Virus record (IMG/VR): IMGVR_UViG_3300032093_000278
Coordinates: 1-42,229 of that record
Direction: 5' to 3' (one strand)
Origin: a virus
DNA length: 42,229 nt
Position numbers and translations under genes: made by a program. A model generated the notes under the pieces. The model worked only from the letters and a program-made list of their open reading frames with translations, had not been told where the DNA came from and made no database searches. Position 1 is the stretch's first letter. The number at the start of each line of letters is the position of its first letter. This document shows, in pieces, positions 20,098 to 28,768 of this stretch.

Positions 20098-20346
20098 TCA
20101 AGGGTTGGGGGTCAACGGGCCAGCTGCGCCGTCTCCGGCGACGGCTTCGACCGCCCGCCGATGCCGATCGGCACACTCGCGGTACAGCGCAGCCCAGTCG
20201 ACCAGGGTGCGCAGCACAGCCGCTCCGGATCCATCAGCGGGCGGCGTCAGAGGCGGGCAGGCCTGGCGCAGGCTGGCTGGCAGCACTGCCGGCGCCGGCT
20301 GCGGTGGCGACGAGGCGCAGGCCGTCAGCATCCAGGCACACGCCAT
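20098..20346 (-). CDS. Outer-membrane spanin subunit (Rz1-like lipoprotein)
   Basis: The protein has 82 residues from ATG 20346. A short signal with lipobox MLTAC gives a mature protein starting CASSPPQPAP, Pro-rich as in Rz1. Most of it is encoded in another frame inside and beyond the Rz-like gene, the classic Rz/Rz1 nesting. It would sit in the outer membrane, bind the inner-membrane partner and fuse the membranes in the last step of lysis. The C-terminal helix (VDWAALYRECADRHRR) is common in Rz1-type proteins of this group. Confidence 0.85.
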   Translation of the reverse strand: MACAWMLTACASSPPQPAPAVLPASLRQACPPLTPPADGSGAAVLRTLVDWAALYRECADRHRRAVEAVAGDGAAGPLTPNP

Positions 20347-20605
20347 CGCGGTAGACCGGACGATCGACAATGCGGTCGACCTCGCGGGTGACGACCTCGC
20401 GCTGGATGCGGATGGCCGCTCGCTCGACCTCGTGGGCGCCCGCCGCCTGGTCGAGGACGCGCGCGGCAATACGCTCGGATTCACGCTGCGTCTCCAGCCG
20501 GTCGGCGTCCGCCGCACGCCAGCGCCAGCCCTGGGCCTGCCAGCCGGCGGTGAATGCGGCCACGACAGCGGCCAGCAGCACAGCGGTTGCGATCCATGCG
20601 GTCAC
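20234..20605 (-). CDS. Inner-membrane spanin subunit (Rz-like)
   Basis: The protein has 123 residues. An N-terminal membrane helix (IATAVLLAAVVAAFTAGW) precedes a long coiled coil (about 30-90) and the VYRDGVCLDADGLRLV end typical of Rz-type i-spanins. It overlaps the endolysin stop by ATGA and contains the start of the Rz1-like gene in another frame. It links the inner membrane to the outer lipoprotein during lysis. Confidence 0.85.
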   Translation of the reverse strand: MTAWIATAVLLAAVVAAFTAGWQAQGWRWRAADADRLETQRESERIAARVLDQAAGAHEVERAAIRIQREVVTREVDRIVDRPVYRDGVCLDADGLRLVATAAGAGSAASQPAPGLPASDAAR

Positions 20606-21219
20606 GCCAACGCAGCCAGGCCACGCTCGCTGAGCTGGCGCCGCCGGTCCTTCTCAAGCATGCCCGGGCCGTTGACCACCCGGGTGATCGAGTCCCACTC
20701 CTGCCGGTCGGCCAGCAGATTGCACTTGTTGCTGTGCCAGAACCAGGCCGCGGTCAGGCAGGCATCCTGCGGCTCTGCCACGAGCTCGGGCTGGTCGACG
20801 TAAGGCCGGCCGAGAGCTTCCGCAGCGTCGGTGTAGTTGTCCTTGCCGGTCAGCTGCTTCAAGCCGCGGCCGCGGTAGCGCCAGCCGTCGCCGCTGCGCT
20901 CGTCGCCATTGCCCAGTCGCAGCGAATACACCCGGTTGGCCAGGCGCTGCGGGTTGTTGACAAGCGTGGCGGCCACCATCAAGTCGGGCACGCGAGACGG
21001 GAAGACTCGACGGATGCGGTCAGGGTCGCGATACGTCAGGTCCTCCTGCAGCGCGGTGAAGTCCCGGGACTCCACGCGGCACTGCGCGACAAACCCCGCC
21101 AACCGCGCGCGAGTGTTGATCTCGAATCGCTCGCAGGCCGCGGCCAGCGGAGCACTGAAGAGCCGCGCAGTAGCCGGCGCAATGCCGGCGGCGATCAGTG
21201 CCTGTGCCGTCACGATCAT
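20602..21219 (-). CDS. Endolysin, glycoside hydrolase family 19 type
   Basis: The protein has 205 residues from ATG 21219. The QCRVESRDF segment (about 46-54) carries the likely catalytic Glu; EDLTYRDPDRIRRVF, GWRYRGRGLKQLTGKDNY and AAWFWHSNKCN are signatures of phage GH19-type lysozymes. It would cut cell-wall glycan after release by the holin. The usual His before VES is replaced (QCRVES). It has no signal peptide, so it depends on a holin. It overlaps its neighbours by ATGA on both sides. Confidence 0.85.
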   Translation of the reverse strand: MIVTAQALIAAGIAPATARLFSAPLAAACERFEINTRARLAGFVAQCRVESRDFTALQEDLTYRDPDRIRRVFPSRVPDLMVAATLVNNPQRLANRVYSLRLGNGDERSGDGWRYRGRGLKQLTGKDNYTDAAEALGRPYVDQPELVAEPQDACLTAAWFWHSNKCNLLADRQEWDSITRVVNGPGMLEKDRRRQLSERGLAALA

Positions 21220-21479
21220 CGCTTGATCCCTTCCGGCGCACCGTGGCGCCACCTGTAGCCACCCGCGAGCAGGAATGCCATCAGCCCAGCCACCAGCGCC
21301 AATCGCCCCCACGGGGGCGGCAGGACCAGCAGGCCGGCCACGCCGAGCCCGAGCGCGAAGTGCTGCCAAAAGACCACCGGGTCCGTCACGCCTCGCTGCA
21401 TGTGGTTGATCCGGCACAGCACGGACCACAGGGCCACAAGGCCCAGGACCACCGCCAGCGCATCGACGACCGCGGTCAT
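21216..21479 (-). CDS. Small membrane protein of the lysis cluster
   Basis: The protein has 87 residues with membrane helices at about 3-20, 45-57 (GLGVAGLLVLPPP) and 60-75. It lies directly before the endolysin and overlaps it. A holin or antiholin role fits its place, but the three neighbours are also membrane proteins and no family is certain. Confidence 0.65.
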   Translation of the reverse strand: MTAVVDALAVVLGLVALWSVLCRINHMQRGVTDPVVFWQHFALGLGVAGLLVLPPPWGRLALVAGLMAFLLAGGYRWRHGAPEGIKR

Positions 21480-21871
21480 TGCTCACCTCCGCCGAATCGG
21501 CGCCGCACGATGGCCTGTATGGCGGTGCGCCCCCATTCAGGCCAGTCGTGCCAGAACATCGGGATGGCCACCGCAATGGGAAAGAACAGGTGCTTCGCCC
21601 CGCCAGCGGGGACCCAGGATGGCACCACGCCGGCGACGATGCTCGCCAGCGTCACCGTCAGGCCCATGGTGACCACCAAACTGCTGGCCAGGAACAGCAG
21701 GACCCGCCGCCGCGACTCCGGCTGGCGGCGATAGCAGCCGACCATCGCACCGCCGATCCAGGCAAACAGGATGACGGCGTAGGTGCCGACCGCCTCTGCG
21801 AGCTGGGGGCCAATCAGCACCGCTGCGACCGCCACCGCCACGGCGACGAAATCGTGAGCCGGGACCGTCAT
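21476..21871 (-). CDS. Holin-like membrane protein
   Basis: The protein has 131 residues from ATG 21871. Helices lie at about 7-25, 30-46, 57-82 and 96-107, with a basic RRQPESRRR loop after the second. The multi-helix pattern with charged ends is holin-like. Overlaps both neighbours (ATGA). Of the four membrane proteins here this is the best holin candidate by size, but that is inference. Confidence 0.6.
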   Translation of the reverse strand: MTVPAHDFVAVAVAVAAVLIGPQLAEAVGTYAVILFAWIGGAMVGCYRRQPESRRRVLLFLASSLVVTMGLTVTLASIVAGVVPSWVPAGGAKHLFFPIAVAIPMFWHDWPEWGRTAIQAIVRRRFGGGEQ

Positions 21872-22245
21872 GACGCCCTCCCCGCCGCGACGGCGACGCA
21901 CACCGTCAGCAGCCACAGCCCCACCAGGCCCAGCGGCACACCCAGCAGCGCGCTGCACTGCGGCTGCCCGGGCTGGACCTCCCAGGGATGCACCAGCCAG
22001 GCCAGCGAGCAGCCGGCCTCACTGAGCGCCAGGCACACCGCCAGCAGGCAGGCCAGCCTGACCATCCGGCCACCCAGGTACGTGCCCACAGCGGCCAGCG
22101 TCGCCATGGTCGCCAGGGTGACGTTGGCGCCGACGTTCCACACGTCAGCCTCGGCGGTCAGCGGCGCCAGCCACCACCCGAAATGCCCGAGCCCGACCAC
22201 GGCCAGCAAGCCGCAGGCCAGCCGGGCGTCCTGGATCCGCGTCAT
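21868..22245 (-). CDS. Four-helix membrane protein of the lysis cluster
   Basis: The protein has 125 residues with hydrophobic segments at about 8-26, 38-54, 62-76 and 102-120. Nearly all of it is membrane-embedded. It overlaps the holin-like gene start (ATGA) and the gene upstream. Function unknown; a holin partner is possible. Confidence 0.6.
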   Translation of the reverse strand: MTRIQDARLACGLLAVVGLGHFGWWLAPLTAEADVWNVGANVTLATMATLAAVGTYLGGRMVRLACLLAVCLALSEAGCSLAWLVHPWEVQPGQPQCSALLGVPLGLVGLWLLTVCVAVAAGRAS

Positions 22246-22388
22246 CGCGGCACGCGCGGCCGTGGACCGGCCAGGAATGGGACGACCTCGCGCACCGTCT
22301 GCACCATCGTGCGGTCGCCGCGCAGGCGGTAGCAGGTGAACGCCACGCCACCGGCAGCGCCGGCCAGGGTGAGCAGGACTTCGAACAT
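22242..22388 (-). CDS. Small single-pass membrane protein, 48 residues
   Basis: The start ATG 22388 has AGGAG about seven bases upstream. One membrane helix (MFEVLLTLAGAAGGVAFTCY) is followed by a basic tail. It heads the lysis cluster. It is of pinholin or antiholin size, but nothing more can be read from the sequence. Confidence 0.6.
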   Translation of the reverse strand: MFEVLLTLAGAAGGVAFTCYRLRGDRTMVQTVREVVPFLAGPRPRVPR

Positions 22389-22401
22389 CGCAGGGCTCCT
22401 T

Positions 22402-25032
22402 TCAGCGTTTGATCGCAGTGATGCGCAGATATGACCGGAACATTGCGATGGCGGGATTGCCTCCAGCACGTTCCGACACGAGCTGAAACGACAACTCCAC
22501 CCCAGCCGAGGCTGCGAAGCTGTAGCTCACTGGCAGCAGTTGAGCGGCTGTCGTGGACAGCGGCGCGTTGGACAGCTCTGTGCGGCTGCCGCCCGAGGGG
22601 GTCACACCCCAGCCCAGCCGGTTGCCCGAATCGCCGATCACATTGGTGGCGGTGAGGTGTCCGGTGACCTCAATCGTGCACGCTGCGGGCGGCGTGTAGA
22701 GAACTGTGCGTTGAGTAATCGTCCCCGTGCCGACGGTCGCGCCTGCAAAGTCGTGGTCGTCGAAGACGATCTCTGTCGCTGCGCCGGGCGCGATCCCACC
22801 GGTCCCCGGCCGGGTGTCCTGCCACACGCCACTGACCCGCAGGTATCGCCGCTCTCCATCGTCGCTGTCGATCCACTCGTCGCCGTCCAGCACATCCGCA
22901 TCCGCCGGGGCGCCGGCCTGGCGGAAGGTCTTCGGCCCACGACGCATTGCGACGACATGCAGTGCCGTCGCTGACCACCGACCGCGCACGTAAGGGCTCC
23001 CCTGTACGAAGCGCGCGCGGAACAGATAGGCGCGGCCACCTCGCAGCCCCGGGATCAGGGCGCGGCTGCTGCCGCCCTGCTCCTCCCAGATCAGCCAGTC
23101 GCCAGCCGGCAGCGCTTCGTCGAGCGGCCAGTACTGAACTTCGACGCGGCCGCTGGCGCGGATACTGGCGTCGGCGACCGCCGTCCAGGTCACCAGCACG
23201 CGCGACAGGATGCTGTTGTCCAGCAGAGTGGCGCCGCCGCTGGTGACCGCCAAGCCCGCCAGCGTCGGCACCGCCGAGGGGTCGCGGATCGCGCCATTCG
23301 GCGCCGGGTCGCGCCCGGTCAGCTCGGACAGCGGACTCCAGAGCAAGGCGCTGACCTCAGCGGTCGTCAGCTGCACGCCGCCAGAAGGGCTCCACTGCCA
23401 GGACGTCACCTCGTGCGTGACGCCCGTCATCAGGCGTGGGATGGCGATGGCCATCACGTCCCACAGCTCGAGTCGGTACGCGTGCAGGTTGCACAGCCAC
23501 TGCGCGGTGAGGCTCGCCTGGGCCTGCCGGATCTCGATGCTGGCCAGGTGCTGCGCGTGCGCGATGTGCGACACGGCCGGGTACTCGACCTGGCGCAGGT
23601 ACTCGCCCTGCGCAGCAATGAGCACCGAGTCTCCAACGGCGGGGAACGGCAGCATCTGGTATCGCTGGCTGGCGTCAATGCATTTGCCCACGACGCGGTT
23701 GCACGCCACTTCAGGCGGCTGGCCGACCTCGATGCGCACCGGCGGCTCCGTGCCCGGGCGGCCGGACTCGTCCAGCGGCTGGGCGATCCAGTCTCCCGTC
23801 ATCGTGGCGGCCGTGCTGGCCAGCGCGCCGGCACGCACGCGCCACACTCCGCCGGCCCACCCCTGCCGGCCGGCCATGGCCTCCATCAGGTCGTCCAGCA
23901 CCATCGCAGGCTCCGCGTCGCTGCTGATGACGTGGTGGCAGCGGTACCGCGGCAGCGTCACCGTGCTGAGTCCGTCGTCGGGCATGCGCAGCGCGAAGTC
24001 CGTGCTGATGTCGCTGCTGTTGCCAGCGGCCACCCAGTCGCTCAGCCGCAGATCGGGCCCTGTCAACGCCATTCCGTTGGGCCACAGCGCATACCGCAGC
24101 GTGCACACGGCGGCGTTGTCCGTCCAAGCCCATGTCGCGGCGTTGTCGATCCGGTGCGCTCCGCTGCCGCCGGGGACGGTGCTGTCCAGCCGCGGGTCGT
24201 AGCACTTGGCGCCGCGCATCACTGCGGTGACGTTCGGGCGCCCTTGCGGGAAGACGTCCGGGTCGTAAAGCACATCGACCACAGCCAGCGCGATGCCCGC
24301 GAACCGGTCCGTGCTGGTGATCTCGCCGGGGTACTCGGCAGCCAGATCGGCGCCGACGTTCTGGGCGGCGGTGCCAAGGTAAGGCCGGATCCGGACGAGC
24401 GCTGTGCTGGTGTCCGTGTCGTAACTCACACGGTATGGCAGGTCCGGGCTGCCCCCGCTGACGCTGACGGTCAACGCGGCGACGCTTGCGGTCACCGGCA
24501 CCGCCATTTCGCCATCCGTGCCCGCACCGACGATCTGCACCGCTTTGGCCGTGCCTGCCAGGTAGTTCGAAGGCAGGGAAACGGTCGCCGTGCCAGCGCC
24601 CGACAAAGTGCCCAGCACCGTGGCGGCCTCGCTGTTGGCCTTGCGCCAGCGCGGGGTGGTGACCCAGCCGGAGCCGTCCAGCGTGACAGGCTGGTCGTCC
24701 AGGTACCAGCCCTCGATGGCGTCGATCTCGTGCCCGGCCAGGGACACGATCATCGTGAGCCGCTCGCTGTTTGTGCCGCTCACCCACCGCCGCCTGACGC
24801 CCTCGACCGCCCGGACGCGGCCCAGCACCAGAGTGCGCGGCGCATCCGGCAGCAGGTCGACCATCTCGAGCCGGTCGACCTGCGACTCGTTGAACTTCCG
24901 GATCTGTTCGCGACGCAGCCGGCGCTGTTGACGCTTCTGGTCGTTTGCGTTCAGCCCGATGCCAATGGCGATCAGGTACGGGTTGCCGAGAAACGTCCCG
25001 GCCAGTTGGAACAGCGAACCGATGAAGCTCAT
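22402..25032 (-). CDS. Tail tip protein (host-specificity, gpJ-like)
   Basis: The protein has 876 residues. The N-terminus (MSFIGSLFQLAGTFLGNPYL) is hydrophobic; then an LPDAPRTLVLGRVRAVEGVRR region and YLDDQPVTLDG match phage tail-tip proteins of the gpJ/central-fibre class. A fibronectin-like region is near 590-700 (VLVTWTAVADASIRASGRVEV). The C-terminus (about 740-876) is a jelly-roll-like beta domain. It forms the tail tip and probably the DNA exit gate. It ends the tail gene series in the usual order. Confidence 0.8.
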   Translation of the reverse strand: MSFIGSLFQLAGTFLGNPYLIAIGIGLNANDQKRQQRRLRREQIRKFNESQVDRLEMVDLLPDAPRTLVLGRVRAVEGVRRRWVSGTNSERLTMIVSLAGHEIDAIEGWYLDDQPVTLDGSGWVTTPRWRKANSEAATVLGTLSGAGTATVSLPSNYLAGTAKAVQIVGAGTDGEMAVPVTASVAALTVSVSGGSPDLPYRVSYDTDTSTALVRIRPYLGTAAQNVGADLAAEYPGEITSTDRFAGIALAVVDVLYDPDVFPQGRPNVTAVMRGAKCYDPRLDSTVPGGSGAHRIDNAATWAWTDNAAVCTLRYALWPNGMALTGPDLRLSDWVAAGNSSDISTDFALRMPDDGLSTVTLPRYRCHHVISSDAEPAMVLDDLMEAMAGRQGWAGGVWRVRAGALASTAATMTGDWIAQPLDESGRPGTEPPVRIEVGQPPEVACNRVVGKCIDASQRYQMLPFPAVGDSVLIAAQGEYLRQVEYPAVSHIAHAQHLASIEIRQAQASLTAQWLCNLHAYRLELWDVMAIAIPRLMTGVTHEVTSWQWSPSGGVQLTTAEVSALLWSPLSELTGRDPAPNGAIRDPSAVPTLAGLAVTSGGATLLDNSILSRVLVTWTAVADASIRASGRVEVQYWPLDEALPAGDWLIWEEQGGSSRALIPGLRGGRAYLFRARFVQGSPYVRGRWSATALHVVAMRRGPKTFRQAGAPADADVLDGDEWIDSDDGERRYLRVSGVWQDTRPGTGGIAPGAATEIVFDDHDFAGATVGTGTITQRTVLYTPPAACTIEVTGHLTATNVIGDSGNRLGWGVTPSGGSRTELSNAPLSTTAAQLLPVSYSFAASAGVELSFQLVSERAGGNPAIAMFRSYLRITAIKR

Positions 25033-25036
25033 GGCG

Positions 25037-25615
25037 TCATTCCGGCTGCCTGAAGTAGGCCGCGGCCGGCCACACCAGCGGTGGCGCGTCGGTCATCGGG
25101 TCGACGTCGAGCGAGGTATCTCCCGCGTACAGCCGCTGCTGCTGCTCGTTGGTGTAGCGCGTCGGCTTTCGGCGCAGCGCGCGCACGCCGCGGTGCTCGC
25201 AGCGCAGCGTCACGGTCGCGCTGGGACCGTCGACGATCTCACGCGTGGCGACGGTGCCGCGCCAAAGCTCCAAGGCGTCAGGCATCGCACCGGTGTCGGG
25301 GTCAACGAAGCCCTCCAGCACGCGCACGGCCGCGCCTTCGATCGCGTCGTCCAGCCCCAGCGCGATCTGCGCCTCTGTCGCGCCCGGCAGCACGATCTCA
25401 AGGCTCGGCAGCCCTGTGCCGTCGTGCGCGATCGCTGATGCGCCCACGATGTCCGGCTGCCACGTGTACCCGCCGAAGACGATGGGCACGCCCGCAGCCG
25501 TGAGCCGCTGCGGCGCCGGGGTGTAGAGGATCTCGACCAGCTGCGCCATGGGGATCTGCTCACCGGCAAGCGCTCGGTCGAGCAGCGCCTGGCCGCCTGC
25601 GTTCAGCGTGCGCAC
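25037..25615 (-). CDS. Distal tail protein, conserved siphovirus type
   Basis: The protein has 192 residues. A GTG start (25615) lies one base after the upstream stop. Motifs include LVEILYTPAPQRLTAAG, VFGGYTWQPDIVG, GATEAQIALGLDD and a C-terminal RCEHRGVRALRRKPTRYTNEQQQ, matching a conserved tail protein found between minor tail and tip genes of these phages. It probably joins tube and tip; it is not an enzyme by any visible motif. Confidence 0.7.
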   Translation of the reverse strand: MRTLNAGGQALLDRALAGEQIPMAQLVEILYTPAPQRLTAAGVPIVFGGYTWQPDIVGASAIAHDGTGLPSLEIVLPGATEAQIALGLDDAIEGAAVRVLEGFVDPDTGAMPDALELWRGTVATREIVDGPSATVTLRCEHRGVRALRRKPTRYTNEQQQRLYAGDTSLDVDPMTDAPPLVWPAAAYFRQPE

Positions 25616-25616
25616 G

Positions 25617-26750
25617 TCAGAAAGCCTCGACCAAGGTCAGCTCGAGCGGCTGCTGCACCAGGCCGGGCGTGTACGCCGCCGCAAGCTCTGCAGCCGCAAG
25701 CTCGAAGGTTGACGTCGGCGAGTTCCAGGACAGGGCCGTGCCGGAGGTCACCGAGCGCCGCAGCGGCAGCACCAGCGGCACCGTGGCAGCGCCGGCGTCC
25801 GTGAACGCCACGGCCGACCCAGCTTGCAGCAACTGGCCGCCCACCACGCCCAGAAAGTCACCCGCAGCCAGCGACGCTGAGCCCGCGAACGCGCTCGCCG
25901 CCGCGCTTTGCTCAAACTGCCAGTCGTCGAGGTTGATCTGGGCGATGCCAGTCGCCGGGTTGGCCTGGGCCCAGACATAGGCGCGCACGCTGGCAGCGTT
26001 GCTGGGCGCCGTTGCGGTGTGCGTCAGCCGCGCCGCGCTGAGCGGGGCGGTGACCGTTGTCTGGGCATTGCTGAGCACTGTGGTGCCATCGGCAGCCATC
26101 CAGTCCCAGTACAGGCGAAGGCCGCACGCCGTGGCCGACAAAACCGACACGGCCATGCTGTAAGGCCGCCCAGGGATGATGCCGGCCGCGTCCTGCCGGA
26201 CTCCAATGGCGTCGCCGGATGAGGTGCCCAGAGCGGCGGCCGTGATGCGCTGCGACCGCAGTCCGGTCGCGCCTGGCAGAGGCGGACCGGCCTCGAACGT
26301 GACCGCGCCGGTCGACCCAGTGATGTACGAATGCATGTGGTCTGAGCGACCGTTGGCATCGGTGTCGACCTCGAAGCTGCCGCCCAGCAGCATGTTCGGC
26401 GCGGGCGCCGCACCGATGACAGACACCGAGGACGCGCCGGCCGCGGCGCTGGCGCCGAGGGTCATGCTGCCGCGGGCGTTGCCCAGGGGCACGCTGCGGT
26501 GCCAGGGTCGCAGGCGGACAAGGTCGCCACTGGCCACCAGCGACTGCAACCAGGCCTCCCGCGCGGCAGCCTGGGCGGCGTCGCGCCAAGCCGGCAGGGT
26601 CACGGTCACGACCTGGCGGTGGCCAAGGTGCGCCACGCGCTGGCGCTGGCCGCCGTAGAAGCCCGCCCAGCCGCTGGTGGGCACGCGCGCCCCCCAGGTC
26701 AATGTCTGAGGCTCCCACTGCGGGCCGGCAGGCCAGTCTCGTGTCGCCAT
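25617..26750 (-). CDS. Minor tail protein
   Basis: The protein has 377 residues from ATG 26750, six bases after GGAGG. N-terminal part (about 1-95: WPAGPQWEPQTLTWGARVP, then FYGGQRQRVAHLGHRQVVTVTLPAW) looks like a distal tail baseplate segment; a middle jelly-roll-like part (about 115-275, GGSFEVDTDANGRSD) resembles carbohydrate-binding beta domains. It follows the tape measure, as minor tail proteins do. Sugar binding is inferred. Confidence 0.7.
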   Translation of the reverse strand: MATRDWPAGPQWEPQTLTWGARVPTSGWAGFYGGQRQRVAHLGHRQVVTVTLPAWRDAAQAAAREAWLQSLVASGDLVRLRPWHRSVPLGNARGSMTLGASAAAGASSVSVIGAAPAPNMLLGGSFEVDTDANGRSDHMHSYITGSTGAVTFEAGPPLPGATGLRSQRITAAALGTSSGDAIGVRQDAAGIIPGRPYSMAVSVLSATACGLRLYWDWMAADGTTVLSNAQTTVTAPLSAARLTHTATAPSNAASVRAYVWAQANPATGIAQINLDDWQFEQSAAASAFAGSASLAAGDFLGVVGGQLLQAGSAVAFTDAGAATVPLVLPLRRSVTSGTALSWNSPTSTFELAAAELAAAYTPGLVQQPLELTLVEAF

Positions 26751-26752
26751 GG

Positions 26753-28750
26753 TCAGCCTCCCAGGCCCAGTGCCAGGTTGCGCTGGCGCCCGCGCTCGAA
26801 CTCGCGCAGCGCCCGCTCGACGTCGCCGTCTGCGCCGCGGCCGACATTGCCATTGAAGTTGAGGATGTACGTGGCGCCGCCACCCGCGCCGGATCCGGCG
26901 TTCTGCACCGGCTCGACGCGGCCGCTCTGGCGGCTGAGCAAGTAGTCCTTGCCGCCAGATCGGAACATCTCGCCGGGGCCGCCGTACTCGTTGACGCTGT
27001 AGACGCGCCCCGGCGCGGTGCCGCCACCGGTGGCGCGCGCGCCGCCAAACAGACCGGCCAGGAAACCCGTCAAGGCGCCAGCGTTGTTGCTCTTGCCGCC
27101 ACCGAAGAGGTACTCGTTCAGCTGGGCGGCAGCGGCCTGCGCAATCATGCGCTGCAGGGTCTGGCGCCAGAGCTCGCCGATGCTCGCGAAGTTGCCCGCC
27201 AACAGGCGCTCCAGCGTGCTGCCCAGAGAGTCCTGGATGCTGGCCTGCGCCTGCTTGGCGAACTCGCTGAGTTGCTGGATCGGCTCGACGGCGTCCTCGC
27301 CCAGCCGCTTGACGACCACGCGCACACCTTCGGCCCACTGCTCGGCGCCGATACGGCCATCGCTGAAGGCCCGGTTCAGCAGCTCGACCTCCGCGGTGAC
27401 CTCCTGCAGCTGCCCGGTCGGCGTCTGCGCCAGGATGGCGTCCAGCCGGGCCTTGTCGGCAGAGGCCTGCTTGGCGGCGGGAGAGAGCGCCTGCAGCGCC
27501 TCTTCGATGTCGAGGATTGCTTCGTCGATCGATCCGCCGCCGCCCGCCTGCCGAAGCTCGATCAGCGCCTGCAGCTCGAGCCGCAGCTCGGCGATCTTCT
27601 GGGCGTCGGTCTCTGTCAGCCGCTTGAGCGCCTTCTCGGTGACGTCGTCGATCTTGGCAAACGCGGGCTGCTGGGGCTTGTCGAGCGCTGGCCTGGACGC
27701 CTTGTCCTTGCCCTGCGGATCGAGCTCAATGCCAGGACCTTTGACCGAGGGCCTGCCCGTGCGCGGTTGGAAGGCTGGATCCAGTGCCGCAACAGGTTCG
27801 GCGAGCTGCTGAGACACGTCCTTGTAGAAGTCCAGCAAACGGGTGAGGCGCTCGCGCTGCTTGGCGAACACCTCGTCCTGCGCCGATCCGAACAGGCCCC
27901 GTGAATTCTTCTGCTGCGCTTCCAGTTTGGACAGTTCCTGGGTGTAGAAGCGCACACCGTCTGCGGCGTCGAAGAAGCCCTTGCCGGTGATGAAGTCGCC
28001 GAAGTTCAGGCCGCGGGCGGCCTTGATGCGCACCGCCACCTCATTGAGCGCCGGCAGCAGAGCGCTGACGAAGCTGCGCCCCACGTCGGTGGCGTTCTTG
28101 CTCAGCGCGGCCAGCTCCTTGTTGAACTTCTCGGCCTCGGCCGCCTGCGCGGCAGTGACAGTGGCCACGCCGGCGCCGTTTTCTGCCAGGTCCTTCAGCA
28201 GCGGCGCGACCTCTCGCACGCTCTTGCCGAAGAGTTCCTGCACGAGCCGGGCCTTGTTGGCGTCGTCGGCGTACCCGCTCAGCGCCTTGGCCACCGACTG
28301 CAGGGCCTGCGTCGGGTCTTCCCGGCGCAGTTCAGCGGCAGACAGGCCGATGCCCTTCAGCGACTGCTCCAGCGGCGAGCCGGGCTGCGCCTCCTGAAGC
28401 ACCTTGTTCAGCTTCAGCAGCGCCGCGCCCGCCACGTCGATGGTGGTGCCCGTGCGGGCCGCAACGTCCTCCAGCGCCGACAAGCTCTCGACGGTTGCGC
28501 CCGTGGCATCTGCCAGATCGTTCAGCGAATCCAACCCGTCGACCGTCGCCCTGAAGAAGGTCGAAAGCCCCGCCACCGACAGTGCGCCGGCCAGCGCAGA
28601 CCCGACGCTGGTCGCCAGGCCAGACAGCCGCTGGTACCGCGACTCGATGTCGGCGGCCGTCTTCTGGGCGATTCGGCCCGCGCGATCCATGCCCTGCTGC
28701 AGCTGCGCCAGCTGGGCGACCAGATCAATAGACAGGGTTGCGAGTGCCAC
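26753..28750 (-). CDS. Tape measure protein
   Basis: The protein has 665 residues. Long predicted helices and coiled coil (about 1-60, 370-520), a tape-measure-like section (GLSTFFRATVDGLDSLNDLADATG) and a hydrophobic stretch (NAGALTGFLAGLFGG, about 560-580). It sets tail length; with about 1.5 angstrom per residue a tail near 100 nm is expected. It follows the frameshifted chaperone gene, as usual. The C-terminus (YILNFNGNVGRGADGDVERAL) is typical of this family. Confidence 0.9.
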   Translation of the reverse strand: MALATLSIDLVAQLAQLQQGMDRAGRIAQKTAADIESRYQRLSGLATSVGSALAGALSVAGLSTFFRATVDGLDSLNDLADATGATVESLSALEDVAARTGTTIDVAGAALLKLNKVLQEAQPGSPLEQSLKGIGLSAAELRREDPTQALQSVAKALSGYADDANKARLVQELFGKSVREVAPLLKDLAENGAGVATVTAAQAAEAEKFNKELAALSKNATDVGRSFVSALLPALNEVAVRIKAARGLNFGDFITGKGFFDAADGVRFYTQELSKLEAQQKNSRGLFGSAQDEVFAKQRERLTRLLDFYKDVSQQLAEPVAALDPAFQPRTGRPSVKGPGIELDPQGKDKASRPALDKPQQPAFAKIDDVTEKALKRLTETDAQKIAELRLELQALIELRQAGGGGSIDEAILDIEEALQALSPAAKQASADKARLDAILAQTPTGQLQEVTAEVELLNRAFSDGRIGAEQWAEGVRVVVKRLGEDAVEPIQQLSEFAKQAQASIQDSLGSTLERLLAGNFASIGELWRQTLQRMIAQAAAAQLNEYLFGGGKSNNAGALTGFLAGLFGGARATGGGTAPGRVYSVNEYGGPGEMFRSGGKDYLLSRQSGRVEPVQNAGSGAGGGATYILNFNGNVGRGADGDVERALREFERGRQRNLALGLGG

Positions 28751-28768
28751 GGGTTGAAGTCCTTGGTG

